From contig JACKLM010000002.1 of NCBI GenBank assembly GCA_024235895.1, positions 1 to 64,000 of the forward strand: a stretch of 64,000 bases of DNA, given 5' to 3'. Below, piece by piece: positions 9,270-18,727 of the stretch (positions are counted from its first letter, which is position 1; each line of letters begins with the position of its first letter). The notes beneath the pieces were generated by a model. It saw only the letters and a list, made by a program, of their open reading frames with translations. It made no database searches and was not told where the DNA came from. A program made the position numbers and the translations under genes. Source of the stretch: Burkholderiaceae bacterium (lineage in GTDB: Bacteria > Pseudomonadota > Gammaproteobacteria > Burkholderiales > Burkholderiaceae_C).

Positions 9270-10700
9270 TCATTTCTTGATGCTGATCACCTGCGGCTGC
9301 GTCACCGCCTTCAGGCCGTCGACGCCGAACTCGACCCCCCAGCCCGATCCCTTGGTGCCGCCGAAGGGCACCATCGGGTGGATCATCCCGTGCTGGTTGA
9401 TCCAGACCGTGCCGGCCTGGATGCGCGAGGCGACCTCGCGCGCACGGTCCAGGTCGGTCGACCAGACCGACGCCCCGAGCCCGACGTCGAGCCGGTTGGC
9501 GCGCGCCACCGCGTCGTCGACGTCGCGGTAGCGGACGATCGGCAGCACCGGGCCGAACTGCTCCTCGTCGACCAGCGGCGCGCCGTCGTCGATGTCGGTG
9601 ACGATCGTCAGCGGGAAGAAGTTGCCCGGGCCGTCGGCCGGCCGGCCACCGCAGACGATGGTCGCACCGTCGGCGCGCGCGCGCTCGACCAGGCGCGAGA
9701 CCTTGTCGAACTGCATGCGGTTCTGGATCGGGCCCATCACGGTGCCGTCCTGCATGCCGTCACCCATCGGCATCGCCTCGGCCAGCCCCTTCAGCTCGGC
9801 GACGACGGCGTCGTGCAGGCTGTCGGGCACGTACAGCCGCTTGGCGCAGGCGCAGGTCTGCCCCATGTTGAGGAAAGCGCCCCAGAACAGGCCCATCGCG
9901 ATCGCCTTCGGGTCGGCGTCGGGCAGCACGATCGCGGCGTCGTTGCCGCCCAGCTCCATCGTCGTCGGCGTCAGGTTCTTGGCCGCCGCGGCGGCGATCT
10001 TCGCGCCGGTGGCCCCCGAGCCGGTGAACATGATCTTGTCGATGCGCGGGTCCTCGACCAGCCGCGCGCCGACCTCGCCCGGCCCGCTGACGGTGTTGAG
10101 CACCCCCGGTGGCAACACCTCGGCGATCAGCCGCACCATCTCGAGCGTGCCGATGCTGGTGTACTCCGACGGCTTGATGACGACCGTGTTGCCGGCGCGC
10201 AGCGACGGCACGATCTGCCAGATCGCGATCAGCAGCGGCCAGTTCCACGGCGCGATGGCCGCGATCACGCCGTAGGGCTTGCGGTGCACCTCGTCGCGCC
10301 GCGTCTCGTCCTCGAACGCGAGGTCGACCGGCAGGTCCAGGCTCGCCGGCACCTGGGTCCAGACCTCGCAGCCCCAGGCCTCGAAGCGCGCCCCGGGCAC
10401 CTGGTCCGGCCCGACCCCGCCCAGCGGCTTGCCCTGCTCGCGCGTGACCCAGGTCGCCAGCGTCTCGGCGTTGGCCTTGATCACCTCGGCGACCTTCATC
10501 ATCAGCGCCTTGCGCTCGGCATCGGGGCGCGCGGCCCAGGCCGGCTGCGCCGCCTTCGCCGCCGCGACCGCCTGCGCGACCTGCTCGGGGGTCGAGTGCG
10601 GGACCAGCCCGAGCACCTCGCCGGTGGCGGGGTTGCGCGACTCGAACGTGCGGTCGGATACGACGGCGCGGCCGTCGACGGTATTCGCGTAGGTCTTCAT
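9270..10700 (-). CDS. NAD(P)-dependent aldehyde dehydrogenase
   Basis: 476 aa from the ATG at 10700, which has AGGAGA in front; a longer frame upstream to 11132 overlaps the divergent LuxR gene. All catalytic landmarks are present: the PWNWP loop (151-155), Lys176, FTGSGATG (225-232), general base Glu249 in ELGG and nucleophile Cys283 in GQTC. It oxidises an aldehyde to the acid in the cytoplasm. It resembles the broad AldA/betaine-aldehyde group, so the substrate is uncertain. It is transcribed away from a GAF-LuxR regulator 262 bp off, and it lies between two operons that share a MarR operator, which suggests a role in the same catabolic route. Confidence 0.9.
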   Translation of the reverse strand: MKTYANTVDGRAVVSDRTFESRNPATGEVLGLVPHSTPEQVAQAVAAAKAAQPAWAARPDAERKALMMKVAEVIKANAETLATWVTREQGKPLGGVGPDQVPGARFEAWGCEVWTQVPASLDLPVDLAFEDETRRDEVHRKPYGVIAAIAPWNWPLLIAIWQIVPSLRAGNTVVIKPSEYTSIGTLEMVRLIAEVLPPGVLNTVSGPGEVGARLVEDPRIDKIMFTGSGATGAKIAAAAAKNLTPTTMELGGNDAAIVLPDADPKAIAMGLFWGAFLNMGQTCACAKRLYVPDSLHDAVVAELKGLAEAMPMGDGMQDGTVMGPIQNRMQFDKVSRLVERARADGATIVCGGRPADGPGNFFPLTIVTDIDDGAPLVDEEQFGPVLPIVRYRDVDDAVARANRLDVGLGASVWSTDLDRAREVASRIQAGTVWINQHGMIHPMVPFGGTKGSGWGVEFGVDGLKAVTQPQVISIKK

Positions 10701-10962
10701 CGGGGTCTCCTGGGCGGTGGTCGGGTCGATGCGCGCGCGCCATGTCGTCGCGCCACGCGCGCGGCGGTGCCAGTCTGGCCGCAGCGGCGCCCGCGATCCA
10801 TCGCGAACATTCGCACCGGGCAAACCCGCGCCCGTGAGCAGGGCGCGCCAGCGACAGCGACCGCGCCCGGGCCGGGCCTGGTCACGCCGCGCGCGATGCG
10901 CGAACATCCCGATGCGCCGTGCGCGGACTTGCGGCACAGTCGCCCTGCCTCGACCCGCCGCC

Positions 10963-11898
10963 ATGCACGACCAGCTCCTGCTCGACACCCAGCGCCGCCT
11001 GCGCCGCCGCCTGTTCGAGGGCCCGGACGCGATCGCGTGGCGACCGGCACGCGAGCTCGCCGCGCAGTTGCTGCTGTACCTGGACGATCCGGCCCAATGC
11101 TGGCAGATCGCCGCCGAGTGGCTGCGCGACACGCTGGACGCCGACCGCGTCGACGGCGGCTGGGGCGGCTGGGTCGGCGCCGACGGACGGTCGAGCGGCT
11201 ACGTCGTGCTGGCCGAGGCGCGCCGGACGACGCTGGCACTGCCGTCGGTGCGCGGGGTGTGCTTCGACGCCGCCGACCCGTCGATCCGCGCGGTGTGGGC
11301 CGGCGACGGCGTGGCGGCGATCGCCGAGGTGGCGCAGGAGCGGCATTTCAGCGCCAGCATGCGCGGTGCGCTGCAGGCACTGGGCACTGCGGCCAAGCTC
11401 GCGCTGCCGGTGCGCGACGGCACGCGCCCGGTCGGGCTGATCTGCGCCGACTGGCACCGCGAAGCCCCGCGCTGGCGACCGCAGCCCTGCAACGCGCTGC
11501 CGTCGGTGGCGGCGCAGCTGCTCGGCCCGGTGCTGGCGGCAAGCCAGCGGCTCGCGGTCGAGACGATCGAGATGGATGGCGCGTCGCCGCCGCCCGGCCC
11601 GGTCCTGACCGCAGCAGGGGCTGGCGACGCCGGGCGGCCGGACTGGGCGCCTGCGGCGTCGACGCCCGACGATGCGCCGAACCTGACGAGCCCGCTGGCC
11701 GCAGCCCTGACGCCCGCCGAACGCCGCGTGGCGCTGCTGGTCGCGCAGGGCCTGAGCTACAAGGAGATCGCGCGCCGGCTCGACCGCTCGTTGTCGACCG
11801 TCGACCACCAGTTGCGCAGCATCCGCACCAAGCTCGGCGTGCGCTCGACCTCGCGCCTGGTGCACCTGCTCAGCGAGCAGCCATCGTCACTTCGCTGA
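10963..11898 (+). CDS. LuxR-family transcriptional regulator with GAF-like sensor region
   Basis: Start set at 10963 (311 aa), where protein-like sequence begins; the in-frame extension to 10717 is arginine-rich and lies in the divergent promoter gap. Residues 20-200 form a GAF-like region rich in VGxDGRSSGYVVL-type strands. The C-terminus (about 245-305) is a classic LuxR/FixJ helix-turn-helix: LTPAERRVALLVAQG, then YKEIARRLDRS and STVDHQLRSIRTKLGV. No receiver domain or autoinducer domain is evident. It probably controls the divergent aldehyde dehydrogenase in response to a small ligand. Two copies of GCGAACAT lie in the shared promoter region at 10803 and 10900, 97 bp apart. Confidence 0.82.
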   Translation: MHDQLLLDTQRRLRRRLFEGPDAIAWRPARELAAQLLLYLDDPAQCWQIAAEWLRDTLDADRVDGGWGGWVGADGRSSGYVVLAEARRTTLALPSVRGVCFDAADPSIRAVWAGDGVAAIAEVAQERHFSASMRGALQALGTAAKLALPVRDGTRPVGLICADWHREAPRWRPQPCNALPSVAAQLLGPVLAASQRLAVETIEMDGASPPPGPVLTAAGAGDAGRPDWAPAASTPDDAPNLTSPLAAALTPAERRVALLVAQGLSYKEIARRLDRSLSTVDHQLRSIRTKLGVRSTSRLVHLLSEQPSSLR

Positions 11899-11985
11899 AC
11901 CTCGACTGCGAACCTGCGCCTCGCGGTCTCGGGCTGTGTCGCAGTCGAGTGCAGCCGACCTTCCGCAGGTGCCGCTGCCGGTCCA

Positions 11986-12345
11986 TTGCCGACAGTCTTC
12001 GAAGTAGGTTCTTCGCTCCTCTTGGCATTCGACGTGCCAGCGTGCCAAGGCCGGCGGGCACCCTCCCACTCCATGTCCCCCGCCGTCGGCTGGCGCCGCC
12101 GGCTCCTCCTTTACGTGGGAGGGTGCCCGCCGACCTTGGCCTGCCACCGCCTTGGTATTCGACGGTCGAACACCACTGCAGCTGCCGGCCGAGGGCAGCG
12201 GGTGCCCTTTCCCGTAAGTAGAGGAGGAGCCGCCGGCGCCAGCCGGCGGCGGGGGACATGGAGGGAAAGGGCACCCGCTGTCCTCGGCACGCGCGGTCAT
12301 GGCACGCAGCGGGAAGAAAGACCCCGGCGAATGACCGCGACGGGC
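11986..12345. repeat. Hairpin-pair intergenic repeat, copy 1
   Basis: This fills the 470-bp gap between the LuxR and Tm-1-like genes (11899-12368). It contains two long stem-loops. The left one spans 12044-12140, with arms starting GCCAAGG and ending CCTTGGC and a stem of about 25 bp. The right one spans 12188-12288, from GCCGAGG to CCTCGGC, with a stem of about 26 bp and one mismatch. The loop of the right hairpin is close to the reverse complement of the loop of the left one, so the element is two inverted units. A second copy lies at 40512-40945. No coding sequence is supported inside it. It is 3' to both flanking genes, so it may also act as a bidirectional terminator. Confidence 0.85.
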
Positions 12346-12368
12346 GGCAGCCAGTCTTTCGCAGCCGA

Positions 12369-13652
12369 TCAGGTTTTCGCAAGGCCGTGCGTGCGGACCT
12401 GCACGCCGGGCGGAGGCGGCGCTGCCACCGCTCCTTCGGCAACCCAGCGGTCGAAGATCGCCAGCGCCAGGTCGACGAAGCCCTCGTCGTTGATGTGCAG
12501 GTCGGGCTCGTGCAGTTCGACCGGCGGCCGTGCGTGCTCGCGCAAGGCCTGCATGAACGCGGCGTGGCCGGCCGGGTCGTGCATCGGCTCGCCCTCGCGG
12601 TCCCAGGCGTGGATGCCGCGCTTCGGCAGCAGCAGCGCCACCGGACCGCTGGCCTGCGCGAGCCGCGCGCCGATCTCGGCCGCCAGCGCGCGCTTCTCGT
12701 CGTCGGTCGCCGCCACGGACGCGATCAGCCGGTTGTGCGCGTGGTAGGCGCGGCCCTGGAATCGCGGCGGCAGCGTCGCCCAGGTCTGGACGTCGATCAT
12801 GTCGCTCGCCCCCGGGGCGACGATCTGCGGCACGCCGAGCCGGCCGGCGGCGCGCAGCCGGTCCGGGCCCGCGTGCACGACCGAGCCCTGCATCCAGTTG
12901 GCGAGCTCGGCCTGGCAGAAGTCGAACACGGCGGCGAACTGCCCCTGCTCCAGCAGCGCCTCCAGCGCGCGCCCGCCCATGCCGGTCGAGTGGAAGACGA
13001 CCGGCTCGTAGCCGCGCGAAGCGAGCGCCGGCGCCAGCCGCACCATGTACGCGAGGCAGGACTTGCCGAGCGACGTGATCGCGACCCGCGGCCGCCCGGC
13101 GCGCGGCGGCTGCACGGCGCGGCAGGCGCCGACCACGGCGCCGGCGGCCTGGCTCAGCGTCGCGCGGCAGACATCGTTGAGGCCGTACAGCCCACCGGCC
13201 CACAGCACCATCATCAGGTCCGGCGCCAGGCGCTCGGGCGGGATCAGGTGCGAGCTGGCGACCGTCGTCACGATCACCTTCGGCACGCCCAGCGGCAGCG
13301 CGGCGGCGACGTCCAGCGCGAGATCGGTGCCCATCGTGCCGCCGAGCGCGATCAGGCCGTCGAGCTCGCCGCGCGCGTGGCGATCGCGCGCGATCGCCGC
13401 CGCGCCGCGCGCCATCGCCGCCATCGCCTCGTTCTCGTCGCCCAGGGCCGCCAGCGCGGCCAGCGTCGTGCCGGCGGCGGCGGCGACCTCGGCGTTGCCG
13501 ATCTCGGGCGCGTAGGGTGGCGTGCCGAGCACGCCGACATCCATCAGCGCGACGCGTGCACCCTGCGCCTCGGCCGTGCGACGCAGGTAGGCGAGCTCCT
13601 CGGCCTTGGTGTCGGCGGTGCCGACCAGCAGCAGCGCGGGGGCGTCGCGCAT
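12369..13652 (-). CDS. Tm-1-like ATP-binding (UPF0261) family protein
   Basis: 427 aa matching the Tm-1-like/UPF0261 family over its length. The N-terminus LLVGTADTKAEEL is the typical first strand and loop. GLIALGGTMGT (about 99-109), MMVLWAGGLYGLND (about 147-160) and the C-terminal IHAWDREGEPMHDP segment are also family signatures. Plant Tm-1 inhibits a viral replicase, but bacterial members are of unknown catalytic role and often sit in catabolic operons. It follows the APC permease by 4 nt and is the last gene of the leftward operon starting at 18717. It may act on an intermediate of that pathway, which is inference. Confidence 0.85.
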   Translation of the reverse strand: MRDAPALLLVGTADTKAEELAYLRRTAEAQGARVALMDVGVLGTPPYAPEIGNAEVAAAAGTTLAALAALGDENEAMAAMARGAAAIARDRHARGELDGLIALGGTMGTDLALDVAAALPLGVPKVIVTTVASSHLIPPERLAPDLMMVLWAGGLYGLNDVCRATLSQAAGAVVGACRAVQPPRAGRPRVAITSLGKSCLAYMVRLAPALASRGYEPVVFHSTGMGGRALEALLEQGQFAAVFDFCQAELANWMQGSVVHAGPDRLRAAGRLGVPQIVAPGASDMIDVQTWATLPPRFQGRAYHAHNRLIASVAATDDEKRALAAEIGARLAQASGPVALLLPKRGIHAWDREGEPMHDPAGHAAFMQALREHARPPVELHEPDLHINDEGFVDLALAIFDRWVAEGAVAAPPPPGVQVRTHGLAKT

Positions 13653-13656
13653 GGGC

Positions 13657-15078
13657 TCAATCCTTGGCCGCGCCGGGCAGCGCCGCCAGCTCGGGCCGCT
13701 CGGGCTCGAACAGCCCGCGCTTCATCGCCAGCTTGACCCACAGCGCGCCGACGACGGCGAAGATCGCCAGCACGATGCCGGTGTAGCTCGCGATCTGGCC
13801 CGTCATCTCGGGCGCCGGCGACGAGTTGAGGACGACCACCGCCATGCCCGCGATCGCCGCCAGCGGCAGCAGCGGGAACAGCGGCATGCGAAACGGCCGC
13901 GGCCACTCGGGGTGGCGCCAGCGCAGCACCAGCAGCGAGACCTGCGCCATCGTGTAGGCCAGCAGCCACGCGACCGACGCCGCGATCATCAGCGGCAGGA
14001 TCGCCTCGACGCTGCCGCCCGACCACAGCAGCCCGACCAGCGGCAACGCGGCGACGAAGACGATCGCCGCCACCGGCGTGCCGTGGCGCGGATGCGTGGT
14101 GCGAAAGATCGGGAACACCTGCCCGTTCATCGCCATGCCCCACAGCATGCGCGGCACCGCCGCCAGCACGGTGTTGAACAGGCTCGCCGACGCGACCAGC
14201 GCCAACGCCGCGAACCAGACCTTGGCGTGCGGGCCGAAGACCGCGACCACCGCGTCCAGGTGCGGTGTGGCGCTGCCGGCGAGCTGCGCGCGCGGCAGCA
14301 CCGCCGCGCCGCCGAGGGCGAACAGCAGCTGGGCGCCGAAGATCGCCGTCAGCCCCAGCACCATCGCGCGCGGCATGTCGCGCCGGGCGTCGCGCGCCTC
14401 GTTGACCAGCGGGGTGACGAACTCCACCCCCATGAAGATCCAGAACGCGAGCGCGACGATGCCCAGCACCATCGTGTCCTCGGCCAGCGACGCCAGCGCG
14501 ACGTCCTGCCCGGCCTCGACCGCCGGCGCGCCGGCCCCGAGCAGCGCGGCCGCGCCGGTCACGAGCAGGAAGACGAGCACGATGAAGCCGAGCGCCGTCT
14601 GCACGCGCGCGAAGATGTCGGTGCCCAGCACGTTGAGCCATGCGAACAGCACGACCAGCGCGACCGCCCACGCGAACGGTGGCAGCGGCAGCGGCAGCGC
14701 CTGGGTGACGATCTGGTCGACCAGGATCAGCTCGGCCGGCAGCCCGAACATCGCCGGCGTGATGTAGCCGGCGAAGACGAGCAGGATGGCCGGGAAGTGC
14801 CCGAGCGCGGCCTGCGCGAAGCTCGACAGCGCGCCCGCGCTGGGCAGCATCAGCGACAGCTCGGCGTAGGCCAGCACGTTGGCCAGCGCCAGCGCGTAGG
14901 CGATCGCCAGCGCGGCGACAAAACCCCAGCCTGCGATGCCCAGCCCCTGCATCACCGAGACCATGCCGATCTGGGCGACGATGACGCCGATCGCGGCGGC
15001 GAACAGCGCGCGAAAGCCCAGCGTGCCCGCGGGCGCAGCCGCCGGCGTCGCGGCAGGACTGGCGATGGCCTCGTTCAT
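13657..15078 (-). CDS. APC-family amino acid/amine permease
   Basis: 473 aa with about 12 hydrophobic segments and an AAxxAGxLS-type helix 3 region (LPSAGALSSFAQ). FMGVEFVTPLVNEARDARRDMPRA is the conserved helix 6 to loop region of the amino acid-polyamine-organocation superfamily, with ARRDMPRA as its signature. AAGGAGA precedes the ATG at 15078. It probably imports an amino acid or amine in symport with protons. It lies between a class III aminotransferase (gap 65 nt) and a Tm-1-like gene in a MarR-linked operon with an aldehyde dehydrogenase. The expected substrate is therefore an omega-amino acid or diamine whose deamination gives a semialdehyde. Confidence 0.88.
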   Translation of the reverse strand: MNEAIASPAATPAAAPAGTLGFRALFAAAIGVIVAQIGMVSVMQGLGIAGWGFVAALAIAYALALANVLAYAELSLMLPSAGALSSFAQAALGHFPAILLVFAGYITPAMFGLPAELILVDQIVTQALPLPLPPFAWAVALVVLFAWLNVLGTDIFARVQTALGFIVLVFLLVTGAAALLGAGAPAVEAGQDVALASLAEDTMVLGIVALAFWIFMGVEFVTPLVNEARDARRDMPRAMVLGLTAIFGAQLLFALGGAAVLPRAQLAGSATPHLDAVVAVFGPHAKVWFAALALVASASLFNTVLAAVPRMLWGMAMNGQVFPIFRTTHPRHGTPVAAIVFVAALPLVGLLWSGGSVEAILPLMIAASVAWLLAYTMAQVSLLVLRWRHPEWPRPFRMPLFPLLPLAAIAGMAVVVLNSSPAPEMTGQIASYTGIVLAIFAVVGALWVKLAMKRGLFEPERPELAALPGAAKD

Positions 15079-15143
15079 GGTCGTCTCCTTCTACGTGGTT
15101 CGTCCCCGGCGCGGCGGCAACGGGCGCCCGCCCGTTCAGCCGT

Positions 15144-16517
15144 TCAGCCGCCCTCGACCACCGTCAGCGCGGCGTCGATCGCATCGCACAGCAGGTCGGT
15201 CTGCGCGCGCTCGATCGTCAGCGCCGGCGACAGGATGATGTTGGCGCCCGAGGTGCGCAGCATCGCGCCGCGCCGGTAGGCCTCGCGCGCGACCTGCGTC
15301 ACCTCCTTGGCGCCGCGCGGCAGCGGCGCCTTGGTCGCGCGGTCGGCGACCAGCTCCAGGCAGGCCATCAACCCGATGCCGCGCACGTCGCCGACGAGGC
15401 GGTGGCGCGTGCCGATCTCGCGCAGCCGCTGGTTCAGGTACGCGCCCTCGCGCGCGGCGGCGCCGACGATGTCCTCGCGCTGCAGGATGTCCAGCGTCGC
15501 CAGCGCGGCCGCCGCCGCGACCGGATGCGCGCTGTAGGTGTAGCCGTGCGAGATCGAGCCGAAGGTGGCGTCGCCGGCGGCGACCGCGTCGGCCACGCGG
15601 GTCGAGACCGCGGTCGCGCCCAGCGGCACGTAGCCCGACGAGATGCCCTTGGCCAGGCACCACAGGTCGGCCTGCACGCCCCACATCCGGGTGCCGAACA
15701 TCGCGCCGGTGCGGCCGAACCCGGTCACGACCTCGTCGGCGATCAGCAGCACCTCGTACTTGTCGCACACCGCGCGCACGCGCGGCCAGTAGCTCGCCGG
15801 CGGCACGATGACGCCGCCGGCACCCTGCACCGGCTCGGCGATGAAGGCCGCGACCGTGTCGGGGCCCTGGAAGACGATCTCGCGCTCGAGCAGCTCGGCG
15901 CAGATGCGCGCCAGCTCCTCCGGGTCCTCGCTGTAGGGGTTGCGGTACAGCCAGGGCGTGTCGACGTGGAAGCAGCCCGGCAGCAGGGGCTCGTAGGCAC
16001 GGCGGAAGTTGGTGTTGCCGTTGACGCTCATGCCGCCGAAGTGCACGCCGTGGTAGCCCTGGCGCAGCGCGATGAACTTCGTGCGGTCGCGCTGGCCGCG
16101 GCATTTCCAGTACTGGCGCGCGATCTTCAGCGCACCCTCGACCGCGTCCGATCCACCGTTGCTGAACACGACCGCGGCGACGCCGTCGTCGGCCATCAGC
16201 GTCACCAGCCGCTCGGCGAGCTCGATCGCGCGCGGGTGCGTGGTGCCGCGGAAGATGTTGTAGAAGGCGAGCTCGTCGAGCTGCTCGACGATGGCGTCGC
16301 GGATCTCGCGCCGGCCGAATCCGAGGTTGGCACTCCACAGCCCGCCGACGCCGTCGACCAGCCGGTGGCCGTCGACGTCCCAGATCCAGCTGCCCTCGCC
16401 GCGCACGATGATGTCGGGCGGCTGGTCGAGCATCGCCTGCGGGTGCGCCATCGGGTGCCACAAGTGGCGCGCGTTGGCCGCCTTCAGCGCCTGGGGATCG
16501 AACTTGGGGTGCGTCAT
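15144..16517 (-). CDS. Class III PLP-dependent aminotransferase (omega-aminotransferase type)
   Basis: 457 aa from the ATG at 16517, with GAGGAG upstream; the ATG overlaps the HAD stop (ATGA). The N-terminus has the class III HLWHPM motif (18-23). NGGSDAVE (120-127) binds the cofactor phosphate, Asp261 in IADEVVTGFGR contacts the PLP ring nitrogen and Lys290 in LAKGISSGYVPLGA forms the Schiff base. The enzyme transfers an amino group, usually from an omega-amino acid or amine to pyruvate or 2-oxoglutarate, releasing an aldehyde. The aldehyde dehydrogenase two genes upstream would oxidise that product, giving a compact amine to acid pathway with the APC permease as importer. Confidence 0.92.
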   Translation of the reverse strand: MTHPKFDPQALKAANARHLWHPMAHPQAMLDQPPDIIVRGEGSWIWDVDGHRLVDGVGGLWSANLGFGRREIRDAIVEQLDELAFYNIFRGTTHPRAIELAERLVTLMADDGVAAVVFSNGGSDAVEGALKIARQYWKCRGQRDRTKFIALRQGYHGVHFGGMSVNGNTNFRRAYEPLLPGCFHVDTPWLYRNPYSEDPEELARICAELLEREIVFQGPDTVAAFIAEPVQGAGGVIVPPASYWPRVRAVCDKYEVLLIADEVVTGFGRTGAMFGTRMWGVQADLWCLAKGISSGYVPLGATAVSTRVADAVAAGDATFGSISHGYTYSAHPVAAAAALATLDILQREDIVGAAAREGAYLNQRLREIGTRHRLVGDVRGIGLMACLELVADRATKAPLPRGAKEVTQVAREAYRRGAMLRTSGANIILSPALTIERAQTDLLCDAIDAALTVVEGG

Positions 16518-17248
16518 CGCCACTCCTCGCACGGCAGCCCGAGCCGCGCCGCGACCGCCGCCACGTTGCCCGGGACGTCGCGCAGGTCGAAGAACTGCAC
16601 CTGCATGCCGGCGTCGACCGCGCCCGCGATATTGCGGAACTGGTCGTCGACGAACAGGATCTGCGCCGCCGGCAGCGCCAGCCGCTCGGCCGCCATCGCG
16701 TAGGCGCGCGGATCCGGCTTGAGGATGCCGGTGTGCGTCGCGTCGACGACCGCGTCCAGCCCGCGCAGCACGTCCATGCGTTCGAGGAAGGCCGTGCCGT
16801 AGAACAGCTCGAGCTCGTTGGACAGGATGCCGACGCGCAGCCCGGCCGCGCGTGCGGCGCCGATCAGCCTTGCCAGCAACGGCCGCACGGTGTGCACGGG
16901 GTCGGTGTGGCGAACCCGCGCCAGCATCGCGCGCGTATCCCAGCCGCGTTCGCCGACCGCCTCGCCGACCTCGCGCGCTCGGATCGCCCAGTAGTCGCGC
17001 TCGCTGATCTCCTGGCGCAGCATCGACTGCCACAGCGGGTCGGTCGACGGGTCCAGCGGGCCGAGCCAGGTCAGCGTGCCGCGCGGCAGGCCCAGGAGCT
17101 GCTCGGTCTGGCGGTGGCACTCGAACAGCGAGACGCTGATCACGGCGCCGAAGTCCAGCAGCAGGCCGCGCACCGGGGTGCGCAGCGACGGCTCCGGCTC
17201 CGCGCCCGCAGCGGCGGCGCGGCGGGCCTGCACGTCCTCGAACCTCAT
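16514..17248 (-). CDS. HAD-family hydrolase
   Basis: 244 aa. HAD motif I is LLLDFGAVIS, with nucleophile Asp32. The second acidic residue of the usual DxD is replaced, as in the DFGGV subgroup related to epoxide hydrolase N-domains. Motif II is GILSNE, motif III the lysine in ILKPDPRAY, and motif IV FVDDQ. Start ATG overlaps the aldehyde dehydrogenase stop and its own stop overlaps the aminotransferase start, both as ATGA, so three proteins are translationally coupled. The substrate is unknown. With motif I altered it may not be a classical phosphatase. Confidence 0.85.
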   Translation of the reverse strand: MRFEDVQARRAAAAGAEPEPSLRTPVRGLLLDFGAVISVSLFECHRQTEQLLGLPRGTLTWLGPLDPSTDPLWQSMLRQEISERDYWAIRAREVGEAVGERGWDTRAMLARVRHTDPVHTVRPLLARLIGAARAAGLRVGILSNELELFYGTAFLERMDVLRGLDAVVDATHTGILKPDPRAYAMAAERLALPAAQILFVDDQFRNIAGAVDAGMQVQFFDLRDVPGNVAAVAARLGLPCEEWR

Positions 17249-18717
17249 GCCGCCACGCTCACCAGCTTGAGCTCGGTGCAGCCGAGCAGGCCCTCGAGCC
17301 CGCTCTCGTGGCCGATGCCGCTGGCCTTGACGCCGCCGAACGGCGTCTCCGGCTGCGAGACGCCGAAGTGGTTGATCCCGACCATCCCTGCCTCCAGGCC
17401 CTCGGCCAGCCTGTGCGCCGCCCGAAGGTCGTTCGTGAAGCCGTAGGCCGCGAGGCCGTAGGGCAGCGCATTGGCGCGCGCGATCGCGTCGTCCAGCTCG
17501 TCGAAGACGTCGAGCACGGCGATCGGGCCGAACGGCTCCTCGCGCTGCACGCGCGCCGCCAGTGGCACGCCCTCCAGCACCGTCGGCGCGTAGAAGAAAC
17601 CCGGGCGGTCCAGCCGCCGCCCGCCGCAGGCCACACGCCCGCCATGCGCGATCGCATCGTCGACGAAGGCCTGCATCTCGTGCACGCGGTGCGCGGCGAC
17701 CAGCGGCCCCATCTGCGTCGCCGGGTCCATCCCGGGGCCCACGCGAAGCGCCTCGGCGCCGGCGACGAAGGCGTCGCGGAAGGCCGCGTAGCGCGAGCGA
17801 TGGACGAGGAAGCGGATCGGCGACGCGCAGACCTGCCCCGCGTTGCGGTACTTGGCCCCCACCGACATCGCCGCGACCGCCTCGGCGTCGGCGTCGGCGC
17901 AGACGACGACCGGCGCATGGCCGCCGAGCTCGGCCGTGTAGCGCTTGCCGTGCCGCGCCGCCAGCTCGCCGAGCTGGCGCCCAACCGCGACCGACCCGGT
18001 GAACGAGACCTTGGCGATGCGCGCATCGGGCACCAGCGCCGACGAGATCGCCGCCGGGTCGCCGGCGACGAGATTGATCACGCCGTCGGGCAGCCCGGCG
18101 TCGACGAAGCAGCGCACCAGCTCGACCGCCGCCGACGGCGTGCGCTCGTCGGGCTTGAGGACGACGCTGCAGCCCGCGGCCAGCGCGCCGCCGAGCTTGC
18201 GTGCCGGCAGGTTGCACGGGAAGTTCCAGGGCGTGAAGGCCGCCACCGGCCCGACCGGCACCCGCATCACGGTCTGGCTGGCCACGCCCGGCGTGCGCGG
18301 CGGCACGCCGCGCGCGGCGAGCCGCTTGGCCTCCTCGGCGAGGAAGTCGATGATCTCGGCCGACAGCCGCACCTCGCGCTCGGCCTCGGCGAGCGGCTTG
18401 CCCTGCTCGCGCGTCAACACCGCGGCGATCGCGCCGGCGCGATCGCGCAGCAAGGCGGTGGCGCGCGTGATCAGCGCGTGGCGCTCGACCGGCAGCCGAC
18501 GGCGCCAGGCCTCGAAGCCCGCGGCCGCGGCCTGCGCCGCGGCGTCGATCTCGGCCGGGCTGGCGACCGGCAACGCGCCGATCGTCTCGCCGCTGGCCGG
18601 GTCGACGAGCGGGCGCGTGCCGGCCGAGGTCGCGTCGACCCAGCGTGCGCCGATGCGCAGCGCCGGGGCGCGATCGACGGTCGTGGCCCGCGGGTCGGAG
18701 GCGGGAGATCGTTTCAT
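17245..18717 (-). CDS. Aldehyde dehydrogenase (succinate-semialdehyde dehydrogenase-like)
   Basis: 490 aa from the ATG at 18717. It has the PWNFP loop (163-167), FTGS (239-242), general base Glu263 in ELGG and nucleophile Cys297 in GQVC, all intact. The spacing and the TREQGKPLAEAEREV segment (102-116) match the GabD-like group. It heads a five-gene leftward operon (dehydrogenase, HAD, aminotransferase, APC permease, Tm-1-like). The start codon lies within a MarR-type operator (18708-18727), and a CATAAT sequence read leftwards at 18731-18726 would place transcription initiation almost at the ATG. The mRNA may therefore be leaderless; no ribosome-binding site is visible. Confidence 0.88.
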   Translation of the reverse strand: MKRSPASDPRATTVDRAPALRIGARWVDATSAGTRPLVDPASGETIGALPVASPAEIDAAAQAAAAGFEAWRRRLPVERHALITRATALLRDRAGAIAAVLTREQGKPLAEAEREVRLSAEIIDFLAEEAKRLAARGVPPRTPGVASQTVMRVPVGPVAAFTPWNFPCNLPARKLGGALAAGCSVVLKPDERTPSAAVELVRCFVDAGLPDGVINLVAGDPAAISSALVPDARIAKVSFTGSVAVGRQLGELAARHGKRYTAELGGHAPVVVCADADAEAVAAMSVGAKYRNAGQVCASPIRFLVHRSRYAAFRDAFVAGAEALRVGPGMDPATQMGPLVAAHRVHEMQAFVDDAIAHGGRVACGGRRLDRPGFFYAPTVLEGVPLAARVQREEPFGPIAVLDVFDELDDAIARANALPYGLAAYGFTNDLRAAHRLAEGLEAGMVGINHFGVSQPETPFGGVKASGIGHESGLEGLLGCTELKLVSVAA

Positions 18718-18727
18718 TGACAACGAT
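18708..18727. promoter_or_regulatory. MarR-type operator copy 2 (covers aldehyde dehydrogenase start)
   Basis: A perfect inverted repeat ATCGTT-TCATTGAC-AACGAT. It covers the ATG of the leftward aldehyde dehydrogenase gene and a candidate leftward -10 (CATAAT, 18731-18726). Binding there would block the operon promoter. Confidence 0.75.

Noticed and set aside
11899..12368. Several open frames across the hairpin repeat
   Set aside because: Frames on both strands come from palindromic GC-rich DNA; similar frames recur in the second copy with different reading.
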